Shown here: positions 1 to 6,306 of the stretch, one piece after another
How the letters are laid out: every line of letters starts with the position of its first letter
How positions within the stretch are numbered: the stretch's first letter is position 1
From: Deltaproteobacteria bacterium
Lineage (GTDB): Bacteria > Desulfobacterota > Binatia > UBA9968
Length of the DNA: 6,944 nt
Assembly (NCBI GenBank): GCA_005878685.1
Contig: VBLN01000103.1
Location: 1-6,944, forward strand
Direction: 5' to 3'
Made by a program: the position numbers and the translations under genes
Notes under the pieces: model-generated
Told to the model about the DNA's origin: nothing
The model's input: only the letters and a program-made list of their open reading frames with translations
Databases searched by the model: none

Positions 1-2
1 CA

Positions 3-224
3 TTTCACCTTCTCACGCCAGAGCACCTACGCGGCAGGGCATTTTCTGTCTTTAACATGTTTTCCCAAGGGGCCAATTCTGTCGGAGCCATGGAGGTAGG
101 GTTCACAGCCTCCCTCATCGGCGCTCCCGGCGCTCTGCTCCTGGGGAGCGCTATCGGTCTTGTTCTGACATTAACCGTTTGGACCGCATGGCCCGGATTA
201 AGGCAGTTTCGAGCCGCCGTGTGA
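3..224 (+). CDS. MFS transporter, C-terminal fragment (cut by left edge)
   Basis: An open frame entering from the left edge gives 73 residues and ends in TGA at 222-224. It begins FHLLTPEHLRGRAF, the charged loop with an R-G-R motif typical of the major facilitator superfamily. Two hydrophobic helices follow, at about fragment residues 14-36 and 40-62, with small-residue runs such as GAPGALLLGSAIGL. A short basic tail (LRQFRAAV) ends the protein. The pattern best fits the last two membrane helices of an EntS/MFS_3-type exporter (the DHA3-like branch); the substrate cannot be inferred. The gene converges on the biotin operon, with 166 bp between the two stop codons. A 68-codon frame starting at 179 overlaps this end in another frame and is not believed. 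The rest of the gene lies outside the window. The MFS assignment is fairly secure; the subfamily is tentative. Confidence 0.78.
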   Translation, partial: FHLLTPEHLRGRAFSVFNMFSQGANSVGAMEVGFTASLIGAPGALLLGSAIGLVLTLTVWTAWPGLRQFRAAV

Positions 225-390
225 TCCTCAAGCGCACCGCTTCAAGCGTGAAAACCAAATTCGGCACAGAGAAAGTTAAAATGATCGAAGAACCGCATGA
301 ACCACGTAATGTCGCAGGTCACCGAATTTCAACGGTACCGCAGTCTATTAGCACCTTTCCTCTTCGGATATACTGCCGACGATAGCCACC

Positions 391-1107
391 TTATCCGCGA
401 CTCATGATTGCGTCGAGCGGTTGGAGATCAAGCCTCCCCTCGAATAAATCACCCAATAGAGGCCTTTTATTCTCCAAGTCCGCGATGTAAGGAATTTCTC
501 CGAGGCAAGGAACCGACGTAAGAGAGCGTAAAGCGGCGGGGTTGGTTTTCGCAGCAAGTGAATGTTCACTCGCCACTTGATTCAGAACATAACCAAGCAC
601 GCGCAGCCCGCGGCAAGATGCGTGCTCTAAGGTCAGAAGTAAATGGTTGATCGCCCCGAGGCGATTCGCCGCCACCGCGAGCAGCGGAAGCCGCATGGCC
701 CGCGCTAAATTGGCGTAACAATAACGAGGCAAAAGAGGAACTAGCAGGCCACCAGCACCCTCAACCAACGTGACATCGTGAGCTGAGTTGATCTCATTGT
801 AGAGACTTGCGATCAAAGAGAGATCAATTTCCACCTTCTCCATCGCTGCGGCCATGCCCGGCGCAAGCGGAGCGCGCAGAGAGTAAGGACAGATCTTCTC
901 TAAAGGCGCTTGGCAGCCTGAGGCCTGTTGAAGATAGAAAGCATCCTGGGGAAAAAGCTGTCCGCTCTTCTCCGCACAGCCGGTCTCCGCCGGCTTCATG
1001 ACACCGACTTTGTAACCGCGATTTTTGAGGAGAGTTGCCAATCCACAGGCAACAAGAGTCTTTCCTACTCCCGTATCAGTGCCGGCAATGAAGAGACCTT
1101 TACCCAT
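391..1107 (-). CDS. bioD: ATP-dependent dethiobiotin synthetase BioD
   Basis: This 238-residue cytoplasmic enzyme closes the ureido ring of 7,8-diaminononanoate with CO2 and ATP to give dethiobiotin, the penultimate step of biotin synthesis. The P-loop GTDTGVGKT is at residues 9-17 (catalytic Lys16). KPAETG at 38-43 carries the second catalytic lysine (Lys38). Asp55 and Glu116 (in VEGAGG, 115-120) match the Mg/ATP ligands of the E. coli enzyme. NRLGAINH at 148-155 is the conserved Asn-containing loop. Length is slightly above the usual 220-230, with no missing catalytic residue. The ATG start at 1107 shares its A with the bioA TGA stop (TGATG), so translation is probably coupled; the preceding AGAAAG is only a weak ribosome site. 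It is the last gene of the bioF-bioA-bioD operon. No convincing terminator hairpin with a U-run is visible downstream in 225-390. Confidence 0.97.
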   Translation of the reverse strand: MGKGLFIAGTDTGVGKTLVACGLATLLKNRGYKVGVMKPAETGCAEKSGQLFPQDAFYLQQASGCQAPLEKICPYSLRAPLAPGMAAAMEKVEIDLSLIASLYNEINSAHDVTLVEGAGGLLVPLLPRYCYANLARAMRLPLLAVAANRLGAINHLLLTLEHASCRGLRVLGYVLNQVASEHSLAAKTNPAALRSLTSVPCLGEIPYIADLENKRPLLGDLFEGRLDLQPLDAIMSRG

Positions 1108-2465
1108 CAGCTTTCTGTGACTATGCGAATGGATTCGTATACCACATCGAGCAGGGTTTGGAGTTCGCTTTTAGCGATGGCCAGCGGCGGCATGAGAATG
1201 ACGATATCTCCCAAAGGCCGAATCATTACGCCTCTCTTTCGCGCTTCGAGAATCACCTTGTGTCCTGTTCTTCTTTCCGGCGCGTACTTCTTGCGCGTGG
1301 TCTTCTCCTCGACCAATTCAATTCCCACCATGAAGCCCCACTGACGGACGTCAGCCACATGGGGAAGCGGCGCAAAGTCACGCTCAAGCCTTGCCTTCAC
1401 GTAGTGGATCTTCGGCTGGAGACGCTCGATGATCTTTTCTTTGCCAAAGAGATCCAGGCTCGCAAGCGCGACCGCACATCCGAGAGGATTACCGGTGTAG
1501 GTATGCCCGTGAAAAAAAGTTTTGTACTCTTTGTACTCCCCGAGAAAAGCGGAAAAAATCTCTTCTGTAGTCAGAGTCACCGCCAGTGGAAGATATCCGC
1601 CCGTCATTCCTTTGGCGAGACAGAGGATATCAGGGCTCACCCCCTCATGCTCGCAGGCAAACAGCTTGCCTGTGCGACCAAAGCCGGTGGCGACTTCATC
1701 GAGAACGAAGAGGATCCGGTACCTGCGGCAAATGTCGCTCAACACTCTGACGTAGCCCGGAGGCTGAGACCACATCCCTGCCGCTCCCTGCATAAGCGGC
1801 TCCATGATGAGCGCGGCTAGAGAGTTTTTCTCTTGAGAAAGAGATCTTTCAGCCTCATCGATTGCGCTTTGCAATGCTTCCTTCTCGCCCATTCGTTTGT
1901 AGTAGCGAAAGACGTGCGGAGGATTCAGCCGAAGGGCGGGGAAAAGCAGTGAGCGGTGAAAGCGGTGAAAAGTCTCGGAGTAACCCACGCTCATCGCGCC
2001 CACGGTGTCGCCGTGGTAGGCCTCGACCAGGGACGCGAATTTCAGGCGCTGAGTCTCGCCTCTTAGCTGCCAGTACTGCAAAGCGATCTTGAGGGCAACC
2101 TCCACCGCCGTCGCGCCGTTATCGGAATAAAAGACTCTTTTGAGCCCTTTTGGCGCTATCTGGATGAGTTTCCGAGCCAGTTCGATGCCGGGAACATGGC
2201 TCAGCCCGAGAAAAGTGGAGTGAGAAATGCGGTCTATCTGACTCTTCAGCGCGTCGTCCAACTCCTTCTTGCGGTGGCCGTGAACGTTGCACCAAAGCGA
2301 CGAGACACCATCGATATACTTTCTTCCTTGAATGTCGTACAAATAACACCCTTCTCCGCGGTCAATGATGCACGGATTCTCCCCCATCCACTCCTGCATC
2401 TGTGTGAAGGGGTGCCAAACGTAGGTGTGATCAAGGCGTTTAAGTTCTTCGTAGTTCACAGTCAT
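1107..2465 (-). CDS. bioA: 7,8-diaminononanoate synthase BioA (Bacillus-like subtype)
   Basis: This 452-residue class III PLP aminotransferase converts 8-amino-7-oxononanoate (the BioF product) to 7,8-diaminononanoate. Landmarks: HPFTQM at 18-23, SSLWCNVHGH at 55-64, the cofactor-binding NGA (116-118), YHGDT at 150-154, LDEVATGFGRTG at 255-266 (Asp256 to the pyridine nitrogen, Arg264 for the substrate carboxylate), LAKGMTGG with Schiff-base Lys285, and HTYTGN at 321-326. By recalled alignment, E. coli Tyr17 becomes Phe20 and the E. coli Trp52-Trp53 pair becomes Leu57-Trp58. The stretch NVHGHRKKELDDA matches my memory of the B. subtilis enzyme, reported to use lysine instead of S-adenosylmethionine. 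Family membership is certain; the donor is inferred. The ATG at 2465 gives the expected N-terminus, but no Shine-Dalgarno precedes it. A 14-codon frame on the same strand ends 4 nt upstream, so reinitiation or coupling from bioF may supply ribosomes. The 3' end overlaps bioD by one base. Confidence 0.97.
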   Translation of the reverse strand: MTVNYEELKRLDHTYVWHPFTQMQEWMGENPCIIDRGEGCYLYDIQGRKYIDGVSSLWCNVHGHRKKELDDALKSQIDRISHSTFLGLSHVPGIELARKLIQIAPKGLKRVFYSDNGATAVEVALKIALQYWQLRGETQRLKFASLVEAYHGDTVGAMSVGYSETFHRFHRSLLFPALRLNPPHVFRYYKRMGEKEALQSAIDEAERSLSQEKNSLAALIMEPLMQGAAGMWSQPPGYVRVLSDICRRYRILFVLDEVATGFGRTGKLFACEHEGVSPDILCLAKGMTGGYLPLAVTLTTEEIFSAFLGEYKEYKTFFHGHTYTGNPLGCAVALASLDLFGKEKIIERLQPKIHYVKARLERDFAPLPHVADVRQWGFMVGIELVEEKTTRKKYAPERRTGHKVILEARKRGVMIRPLGDIVILMPPLAIAKSELQTLLDVVYESIRIVTES

Positions 2466-2471
2466 CGGTTT

Positions 2472-2549
2472 AGTTTTGAATTGTGAATTTTGAGTTTTGA
2501 ATTTCTGCTCTCATGAACTCGAAATTAAGAACTAAAAATTCGAAATTCA
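2472..2549. repeat. AT-rich imperfect inverted repeat between bioF and bioA
   Basis: The arms 2485-2505 and 2521-2541 are reverse complements at 18 of 21 positions, around a 15-nt loop. A further six paired bases (TGAATT at about 2477-2482 with AATTCA at 2544-2549) extend the stem beyond a short internal mismatch. The left side also carries a direct repeat: AGTTTTGAATT occurs at 2472-2482 and again at 2493-2503. The region is far richer in A+T than the flanking genes. In the bio mRNA it would form a long, weak hairpin that starts in the last codons of bioF (encoding NEFRIF) and ends just before the bioA start. There is no GC-rich stem followed by a U-run, so it is not a classical terminator. 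It may be a mobile-like palindromic intergenic repeat that has replaced the end of bioF, or an mRNA-processing structure. The structure is seen; the role is unknown. Confidence 0.7.
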
Positions 2550-3703
2550 TTCTTGGCCGCTTCGAAGGCCTTCAGTGCTCGATGCAGGTGTTCATGCGTA
2601 TGCGTTGCCATCAGCGTAACGCGCAGACGAGAGGTGCCGGGTGGAACTGTCGGTGGACGAATTCCTTGAGCAAAAACCCCTTCCTCTAGAAGCCTTTCAG
2701 AGAAAGCCATGCATTTTTGCGCGGCGCCAATGAGCACCGGCAGGATCTGACTTTCACTTTGTCCGACAGAAAAGCCCAATCTTTTGAGCCCCTCTTTGAG
2801 AGCCCGACAATTATGCCAAAGGGCAAGTCGTCTTTGGGGCTCTTTGTACAAGAGATCTATTGCTGCGATAGCCGTCGCCAAGACAGGCGGCGGCAATGAA
2901 GTTGTAAAGATAAAACTCCGGCAGCGATTGATGAGAAGCTCGCGCAGCGCGCGGCTGCCTGCCACATAAGCACCGAAACCTCCCAGGGCCTTCCCCAGAG
3001 TCCCCATCTGAAGAAAGACTCGTTCTGTTAATCCGAGCTTCGCGACCACGCCCGCGCCGTTCGGACCAAAGATTCCCGTGGCGTGCGCCTCATCGACCAT
3101 CATCATCGCCCGATAGCGTTCCGCAAGGTCAACGATCCGATCAAGCGGCGCTTCGTCTCCATCCATGCTGAAGAGCGTTTCCGTAACGACCAGTTTTCGA
3201 TCACTTGCCGGGGCTCGTTTTAGGTCATCCTCCAGTCGATTCACATCGCAGTGCGGATAGATCACAGTCTTCGCTCGCGACAGGCGACAGCCATCGATGA
3301 TGCTCGCATGATTTAGGGCATCGCTGAAAATCACATCTCCTTCGCCGACCAAGGCTGGAATGATGCCGACATTGGCTTGAAACCCGGAGTTAAAGACCAG
3401 GGCCGTCTCCGTCCCCTTCAGCGCGGCGATTTTTTCTTCCAGCGCTTCATGCAATGTCATGTTTCCTGAAATCAGACGCGAGGCCGTGGTGCCGCAACCG
3501 TAACGATCGATTGCGCGCTTGGCAGCTTCTCGTAAAGCTGGATGAGTGGCCAACCCGAGGTAATTATTGGAGGAGAGATTCAAGACCTCTCGACCGTCGA
3601 CGATCAGCGTAGGGCCTTGCTCTCCCTCAACGCGGCGGAGTTTGCGATAGAGCCCTTGTTGCTTGAGCCGCTCCAATTCCTCTCGGATGAAATCCGGCGT
3701 CAT
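2525..3703 (-). CDS. bioF: 8-amino-7-oxononanoate synthase BioF
   Basis: This 392-residue PLP enzyme (alpha-oxoamine synthase family) condenses pimeloyl-ACP or pimeloyl-CoA with L-alanine to give 8-amino-7-oxononanoate, the first ring-building step of biotin synthesis. From the ATG at 3703: [11 protein letters not shown] at 41-51, the SRLISGN glycine-rich loop at 75-81, NHAS with His132 stacking on [11 protein letters not shown] with Asp204 and His207, and GTLGKALGG with Schiff-base Lys238. All match E. coli BioF almost position for position, and length is normal (E. coli 384). An in-frame TTG at 3742 would add 13 residues but falls inside a palindrome and lacks family support, so ATG is preferred. 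Its ribosome site is poor (only GG/AAG-type bases upstream). The last residues (NEFRIFSS) are encoded inside an AT-rich inverted repeat and look like an added tail. It is the first gene of the operon; bioA starts 59 bp after the stop. Confidence 0.97.
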   Translation of the reverse strand: MTPDFIREELERLKQQGLYRKLRRVEGEQGPTLIVDGREVLNLSSNNYLGLATHPALREAAKRAIDRYGCGTTASRLISGNMTLHEALEEKIAALKGTETALVFNSGFQANVGIIPALVGEGDVIFSDALNHASIIDGCRLSRAKTVIYPHCDVNRLEDDLKRAPASDRKLVVTETLFSMDGDEAPLDRIVDLAERYRAMMMVDEAHATGIFGPNGAGVVAKLGLTERVFLQMGTLGKALGGFGAYVAGSRALRELLINRCRSFIFTTSLPPPVLATAIAAIDLLYKEPQRRLALWHNCRALKEGLKRLGFSVGQSESQILPVLIGAAQKCMAFSERLLEEGVFAQGIRPPTVPPGTSRLRVTLMATHTHEHLHRALKAFEAAKNEFRIFSS

Positions 3704-3718
3704 CTTAAGGCCACGTTT

Positions 3719-3724
3719 ATTATA
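3719..3724 (-). promoter_or_regulatory. Candidate -10 element for the bioFAD operon
   Basis: On the minus strand this reads TATAAT, a perfect sigma70-type -10 box, 15 nt before the bioF ATG. Transcription would begin near 3712 and leave a leader of only about 8 nt, consistent with the absence of a clear Shine-Dalgarno before bioF. No good -35 hexamer lies 16-18 bp upstream; a TTGCCA is present but only 12 bp away. The position is suggestive, but start-site data are absent and an AT-rich hexamer can occur by chance. Confidence 0.3.
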
Positions 3725-3729
3725 AGGCT

Positions 3730-3744
3730 GGTTGCATGGCAACC
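3730..3744. promoter_or_regulatory. Perfect palindrome upstream of bioF, possible operator
   Basis: GGTTGC-ATG-GCAACC is a perfect inverted repeat with 6-bp arms and a 3-bp centre. It sits just upstream of the candidate bioF -10 box and overlaps the possible -35 of a rightward promoter, which is a good place for a repressor to act on both. It does not match the BirA operator I know (TTGTAAACC and its complement separated by about 15 bp), because the arms are too close, and it does not match the BioR site TTATMKATAA. No regulator gene is visible in the window. The palindrome is real; operator function is a guess. Confidence 0.35.
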
Positions 3745-3761
3745 GTGGTTATAGGTATATT
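3732..3761 (+). promoter_or_regulatory. Candidate rightward promoter (divergent from bioF)
   Basis: TTGCAT at 3732-3737 and TATATT at 3756-3761 are separated by 18 bp, a tolerable -35/-10 pair with a weak -35 and a 5-of-6 -10. It would transcribe the monooxygenase remnant at 3800 and the binding-protein gene behind it, from about position 3768. The -35 lies in the GGTTGC palindrome. It is a prediction by eye only. Confidence 0.25.
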
Positions 3762-3799
3762 GCGGACCTTCACACAAATTGTTTCACCGAGGTTCGGGA

Positions 3800-3941
3800 A
3801 TGAAATTTGGGATGTTCGTGATCGGAGACCATCACCCTCAAGCCAACAAGTCTTTAAACGATTATTACGAGCAGATATTGGAGCAGGTCCATGGAGATCA
3901 TGGCTAAAGAAGTAATGCCGAAGTTTGCTGACACCAAATAA
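3800..3941 (+). pseudogene. Remnant of a luciferase-like flavin monooxygenase (both ends kept, middle deleted)
   Basis: An ATG at 3800, preceded by GAGG at 3789-3792 with 7-nt spacing, opens a frame reading MKFGMFVIGDHHPQANKSLN and on through DYYEQILEQV, stopping at 3905-3907 after 35 residues. This is the usual start of LLM-class (bacterial luciferase-like) FMN-dependent oxidoreductases: first beta strand, then an helix beginning with a YYEQ-type sequence. In another reading frame, from about 3888 to the TAA at 3939-3941, the DNA encodes SMEIMAKEVMPKFADTK, which resembles the C-terminal end of the same family (FAKEVMPxF). Full-length members have about 330-400 residues, so some 300 residues appear to be missing, with a frame change at the junction near 3886-3892. 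A short true peptide gene is possible but less likely. The intact gene was probably the first of an operon with the binding protein that starts 10 bp later. Confidence 0.72.
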
Positions 3942-3951
3942 CGACGACCCC

Positions 3952-4875
3952 ATGCGCATCGCCGTCCCTGATTTGATATCGAACTCTTATTTTCCCGCCA
4001 TCGCCGCCGTGGAGCTAGGCTTCTTCAAAGAAGAAGGCGTGGACGCCGAGCTCGAACTCTTGTTTCCTGTTCCAAAGACCATGGAGGCTTTGCGGGATGG
4101 AGATCTAGACTTCGTAGCAGGATCTGCCCACGCTACGCTGATGGCCTTTCCAAACTGGAAAGGCGCCAGGCTCCTGATGGCCCTTGCCCAAAGGATGTAC
4201 TGGTTTTTAGTCTTGCGGGCCGATCTCAAAGCGAAGAGGGGAGATCTCAGTGTGGTCAGAGGACTTCGGATCGGCGCAGAGCCTGGAGTGGATCTGGGGC
4301 TGAAGCAGCTTTTAGTCGATGCAGGCATAGATCCAGAGCGCGACCATGTGCAGATCGGTCCGGTCCCAGGCGCAACGGGCGCAGGCGTCTCTTTCGGTCT
4401 TACCGCTGCAAAGGCGCTTGAAGAGGGCAAGCTGGACGGTTTTTGGGCTAACGGTATGGGCGCGGAAATCGCCGTACGACGCGGAATCGGGACCGTCGTT
4501 CTCGACGTCCGTCGAGGCGGCGGGCCACCGGCAGCCTGGTACTATACTTTCCCCGCATTGGTCACAACGGAAAGAAAGATTGCTCAGGAACCCGACAGCG
4601 TAGCAGCAGCAATACGAGCCTTTCGGAAAGCGCAAAAAGCGCTTCAAGGCAATCCTTCCCGTGCCACAGATGCAGCGCGGCGCCGCTTTCCGCCGACTGA
4701 AACGGAGCTCATCGCAGAGTTGATCGAGCGCGACCTGCCTTACTATGATCCAACAATTTCGGAAGAGGTTGTCAGCAAAATGAACCGTTTTGCCCAAGAT
4801 GTCGGCCTTCTCACATCGCCGGTACCGTATGACCAAGTTGTTGCCACCTCCTTCCGCCATTTATGGACGACGTGA
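3952..4875 (+). CDS. SsuA/NMT1-like solute-binding protein without signal peptide
   Basis: This 307-residue protein has the periplasmic-binding-protein-like II fold of the SsuA/TauA/NMT1 family. The first strand MRIAVPDLISNSYFPAIAAV is followed by ELGFFKEEGVDAELELL (21-37), the typical opening of nitrate, sulfonate, taurine and pyrimidine-precursor binders. DLDFVAGSAHATL (51-63) and LRIGAEPGVDLGLKQLL (105-121) are the two classic ligand-domain segments, and KLDGFWANG (160-168) is the expected later motif. Residues 210-300 form the C-terminal helices. There is no hydrophobic leader or lipobox at either possible start (ATG 3952 or TTG 3925), so as it stands the protein would remain in the cytoplasm. 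ATG is chosen because it begins exactly at the first strand; neither start has a good ribosome site. No permease or ATPase gene is adjacent. It follows the collapsed monooxygenase gene by 10 bp. The ligand is unknown; a cytoplasmic enzyme or ligand carrier is possible. Confidence 0.82.
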   Translation: MRIAVPDLISNSYFPAIAAVELGFFKEEGVDAELELLFPVPKTMEALRDGDLDFVAGSAHATLMAFPNWKGARLLMALAQRMYWFLVLRADLKAKRGDLSVVRGLRIGAEPGVDLGLKQLLVDAGIDPERDHVQIGPVPGATGAGVSFGLTAAKALEEGKLDGFWANGMGAEIAVRRGIGTVVLDVRRGGGPPAAWYYTFPALVTTERKIAQEPDSVAAAIRAFRKAQKALQGNPSRATDAARRRFPPTETELIAELIERDLPYYDPTISEEVVSKMNRFAQDVGLLTSPVPYDQVVATSFRHLWTT

Positions 4876-4914
4876 AGGTACAGGGTGAAAGAGTTACAGA
4901 GATAGATTAAAAAG

Positions 4915-6276
4915 ATGGCCAAGCCCAAAATCATCTACGCCTGTCAGAACTGCGGCTTTCAATCGCCGAAGTGGCTGGGCAAATGTCCGGACTGCAACCA
5001 ATGGAACAGCTTGGTCGAGGAGAGGTTTGAGCGAGCAGCACACCCCCGCGGAGAGATCTCTCTAGGTTCGAAAGAGGAGCCCGCATCGATCGGCACGATC
5101 TCAACCGCCGAGGAGGGTAGAATATTTTCCGGCCTGAGCGAGTTCGATCGGGTCTTGGGTGGAGGGCTGGTCCCCGGATCTGTCGTTCTCATCGGAGGCG
5201 ATCCAGGGATTGGAAAATCGACTCTTCTCCTTCAAGCATTTGATGCTTTAAGCCGTGCCAGCTTTACCTGCCTTTATATCTCCGGTGAGGAATCCCAGAG
5301 GCAGATCAAAATGCGAGCCGAACGGCTCGGCGTTACCTCTTCCCAACTCCTCATTCTCAGCGAGACATCTCTCGAAAGAATCATTGAACAGATAAAAAAG
5401 ACCAAGCCTTCAATCCTCGTAATAGATTCGATCCAAACCATCTTTTCCTCAAACCTTCCCTCTGCCCCGGGAAGCGTTGGTCAGGTAAGAGAATGTTCGG
5501 GCTCGATCATCGTGCTCGCCAAAAAGACTGGCCTCAGCACTTTTTTGATCGGCCACGTGACCAAAGACGGCTCACTTGCCGGCCCTCGGGTATTGGAGCA
5601 TATGGTCGATACAGTCCTTTATTTCGAAGGGAACGGGGGACATAATTTTCGCATCCTGAGGGCAGTTAAGAATCGCTTCGGTTCCACCAATGAGATCGGT
5701 GTCTTCGAAATGAAAGAGGCGGGGCTCAGGGAGGTAAACAATCCGTCGGAACTTTTTCTCTCGGAAAGACCCCTTGAGGTTCCGGGCTCCACTGTTGTTT
5801 GCAGCATGGAAGGGACGCGGCCGATCTTGGTCGAGCTCCAAGCATTGGTGAGTCCTTCTTTTCTCGCTGTCCCGCGCCGCACCACTATCGGCGTGGATCA
5901 TAATCGCGTGGCGCTCCTGGTAGCCGTGCTGGAAAAAAAGATGGGTGTGAAGCTATTCAACCAGGATATCTTCGTCAATGTCGCCGGTGGGGTGTACGTG
6001 GATGAGCCTGCAGTGGATCTCGGGATCATTGCTGCAGTCGCTTCAAGCTATCAGGAAAAACCCATCGAAGCGAAAACAGTTCTCTTCGGCGAGGTCGGTT
6101 TGACGGGAGAAATCCGCGGCATCGCCCAAGCCGAGGCGCGAGTGAAGGAGGCAGCGAAATTGGGTTTTGCACGCTGCCTCCTCCCGCTAAGCAACAGCCG
6201 CCAGCTAAGCCATGTCAAAAATCTCGAGCTTACCGGCGTAAGCTCACTCGCAGAATGTTGGGAAGTTCTTTTTTAA
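4915..6276 (+). CDS. radA: DNA repair protein RadA
   Basis: This 453-residue RecA-related ATPase promotes branch migration and strand extension in homologous recombination, working with RecA in the cytoplasm. A zinc finger with Cys10, Cys13, Cys24 and Cys27 (CQNCG...CPDC) opens the protein. The Walker A motif GGDPGIGKST is at 94-103 (Lys101), Walker B ILVIDSIQT at 167-175, and the RadA-specific KNRFG motif at 252-256. The C-terminal Lon-protease-like domain covers about 270-453, including DIFVNVAGGVYVDEPAVDLG (351-370) and FGEVGLTGEIRG (391-402). It lacks the Lon catalytic serine, as is normal for RadA. Length is typical (450-460). The ATG at 4915 gives the standard N-terminus; the ribosome site is weak. 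It begins 39 bp after the binding-protein stop and may be cotranscribed with it, though the functions are unrelated. It converges on the superoxide dismutase gene, 30 bp away. Confidence 0.98.
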   Translation: MAKPKIIYACQNCGFQSPKWLGKCPDCNQWNSLVEERFERAAHPRGEISLGSKEEPASIGTISTAEEGRIFSGLSEFDRVLGGGLVPGSVVLIGGDPGIGKSTLLLQAFDALSRASFTCLYISGEESQRQIKMRAERLGVTSSQLLILSETSLERIIEQIKKTKPSILVIDSIQTIFSSNLPSAPGSVGQVRECSGSIIVLAKKTGLSTFLIGHVTKDGSLAGPRVLEHMVDTVLYFEGNGGHNFRILRAVKNRFGSTNEIGVFEMKEAGLREVNNPSELFLSERPLEVPGSTVVCSMEGTRPILVELQALVSPSFLAVPRRTTIGVDHNRVALLVAVLEKKMGVKLFNQDIFVNVAGGVYVDEPAVDLGIIAAVASSYQEKPIEAKTVLFGEVGLTGEIRGIAQAEARVKEAAKLGFARCLLPLSNSRQLSHVKNLELTGVSSLAECWEVLF

Positions 6277-6306
6277 CTCGCTCCAGCATCTTCGCTGCTC
6301 GCACGC

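Noticed and set aside
257..329. AAATTCGG and CCGAATTT, 8-bp inverted repeat in the MFS-bioD gap
   Set aside because: The arms are 57 bp apart with no further pairing and no U-run; this can easily arise by chance and does not make a terminator.
179..385. 68-codon plus-strand frame starting inside the MFS gene end
   Set aside because: It begins in another frame within the MFS coding end, has no ribosome site and shows no recognisable sequence; most of it is just the intergenic space before bioD.
1158..1820. Long plus-strand open frame opposite bioA (220 codons)
   Set aside because: It is antisense to a clear bioA, has arginine- and serine-rich low-quality sequence and no family resemblance; a shadow of the real gene.
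3704..3742. TTG start for bioF giving 13 extra residues
   Set aside because: The added peptide has no counterpart in the family and starts in a palindrome; the ATG at 3703 gives the standard BioF N-terminus.
3730..3754. BirA or BioR operator in front of bioF
   Set aside because: GGTT/AACC words are present, but the roughly 15-bp spacing between BirA half sites is missing and there is no TTATMKATAA BioR site.
3925..3951. TTG start for the binding protein (9 extra residues)
   Set aside because: The extension is derived from DNA of the monooxygenase remnant in another frame and contains no signal peptide; the ATG at 3952 fits the first strand of the fold.
3952..4875. THI5-type pyrimidine (HMP-P) synthase
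   Set aside because: The fold is shared and there is no signal peptide, but the cysteine-rich CCCFC motif of THI5 enzymes is absent.
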